DNA of 5,880 bases from Thermoplasmata archaeon. Lineage in GTDB: Archaea > Thermoplasmatota > Thermoplasmata > Lutacidiplasmatales > UBA184. Positions 5,606-5,880 of this stretch are shown one piece after another. The stretch spans positions 1 through 5,880 of the forward strand of contig JASHPV010000166.1 in the NCBI GenBank assembly GCA_030037875.1. Reading direction: 5' to 3'. Below the pieces are notes generated by a model that saw only the letters and a program-made list of their open reading frames with translations, made no database searches and had not been told where the DNA came from. How positions within the stretch are numbered: position 1 is the stretch's first letter; every line of letters begins with the position of its first letter. A program made the translations under genes and the position numbers.

Positions 5606-5880
5606 CTATCCCCGGACCGCCATAACGGGGCAGGGGGCACTGCGGAACAGGTCCTCCACGAATCGCCGCGTGATGAGGGGACCCCGGACGTTCTGACGGT
5701 CCTCGACGACCATCAGGAAGCCATACCGCTCCCGCGCGGCGGCGGAGAGGATCAGGTCGGGAAGCCGGTGCCGCCGTCCGAGGAGCGACTCGGGAAGCAA
5801 CGTGTGCCGGTGCCGGAGCTCGAGGCCCCGCGGTGTCCGCCCCGCCTCCGGGGTTTCCTCATGGGTGAGCGGCTCGCTGG
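5606..5880 (-). CDS. Universal stress protein-like C-terminal part; 5' end outside the window
   Basis: The frame is open from the window edge to TAG at 5608-5606 (91 codons seen). The most telling piece is the end, LITRRFVEDLFRSAPCPVMAVRG, which matches the last helix and strand of UspA domains (usually ...SVAEYVLRHAPCPVLVVR). LPDLILSAAARERYGFLMVV fits the preceding strand-helix-strand (DLIV-x-GSRGR). The usual ATP-binding pattern G-x2-G-x9-G-[ST] is not present, so this would be a non-nucleotide-binding member, or a related sensor domain of a larger protein. The first visible residues (about SEPLTHEETPEAGRTPRG) look like a linker. It is upstream of dphB on the same strand with a 31 bp gap. 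A TTG at 5800 is an in-frame codon but not a credible start. Family call is tentative. Confidence 0.55.
   Translation of the reverse strand, partial: SEPLTHEETPEAGRTPRGLELRHRHTLLPESLLGRRHRLPDLILSAAARERYGFLMVVEDRQNVRGPLITRRFVEDLFRSAPCPVMAVRG

Noticed and set aside
5575..5640. 22-residue N-terminal extension of diphthine synthase
   Set aside because: Family proteins start at the MGQLAFIGMGLGD strand. The extension is low-complexity and its start lies inside the end of the upstream gene.

Overview
The window is GC-rich archaeal DNA. The clearest markers are a diphthine synthase (diphthamide on EF-2, absent from bacteria), a stand-alone GMP synthase glutaminase subunit, an SCP-x/archaeal type thiolase next to a DUF35-type protein, and TATA-box-like promoters. 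I think a high-GC Thermoplasmatota-like lineage is likely, but that is a guess from style and not shown by any single feature.

Layout. Minus strand, 1-2111: a two-gene acetyl-CoA condensation operon. An SCP-x/acetoacetyl-CoA type thiolase (916-2111, with an apparent frameshift near its 5' end) is followed 2 bp later by a large protein. That protein's N-terminal ~290 residues look like a degenerate, cysteine-free HMG-CoA-synthase/KAS fold, and it runs into the beginning of a DUF35 Zn-ribbon/OB-fold domain at the window edge. Plus strand, 2155-4245: four genes, each joined to the next by a 4-base stop/start overlap. They are ubiX (flavin prenyltransferase), a single-pass membrane protein with a predicted outside domain, a small two-helix membrane protein with a coiled-coil tail, and guaAA (GMP synthase glutamine amidotransferase subunit). 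The two operons diverge from a compact ~45 bp region (2112-2154) that holds a strong TATA-like box.

A 130 bp gap (4246-4375) with an inverted repeat around an AT-rich core precedes a short stand-alone receiver-domain protein (4376-4783). This meets the minus-strand diphthine synthase gene (4780-5574) tail to tail, the two stop codons sharing a CTAG. Upstream of dphB on the same strand is the C-terminal end of a universal-stress-protein-like gene (5606-5880, cut by the window edge).

How the genes may work together: in archaea, acetoacetyl-CoA thiolase, HMG-CoA synthase and a DUF35 protein form a complex feeding the mevalonate pathway. UbiX makes the prenylated FMN needed by UbiD-type decarboxylases, including the anhydromevalonate-phosphate decarboxylase of the archaeal mevalonate route. 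The back-to-back placement is therefore suggestive of an isoprenoid theme, although guaAA and the membrane proteins do not obviously belong to it. There is no CRISPR array, insertion sequence or recognisable RNA gene here.
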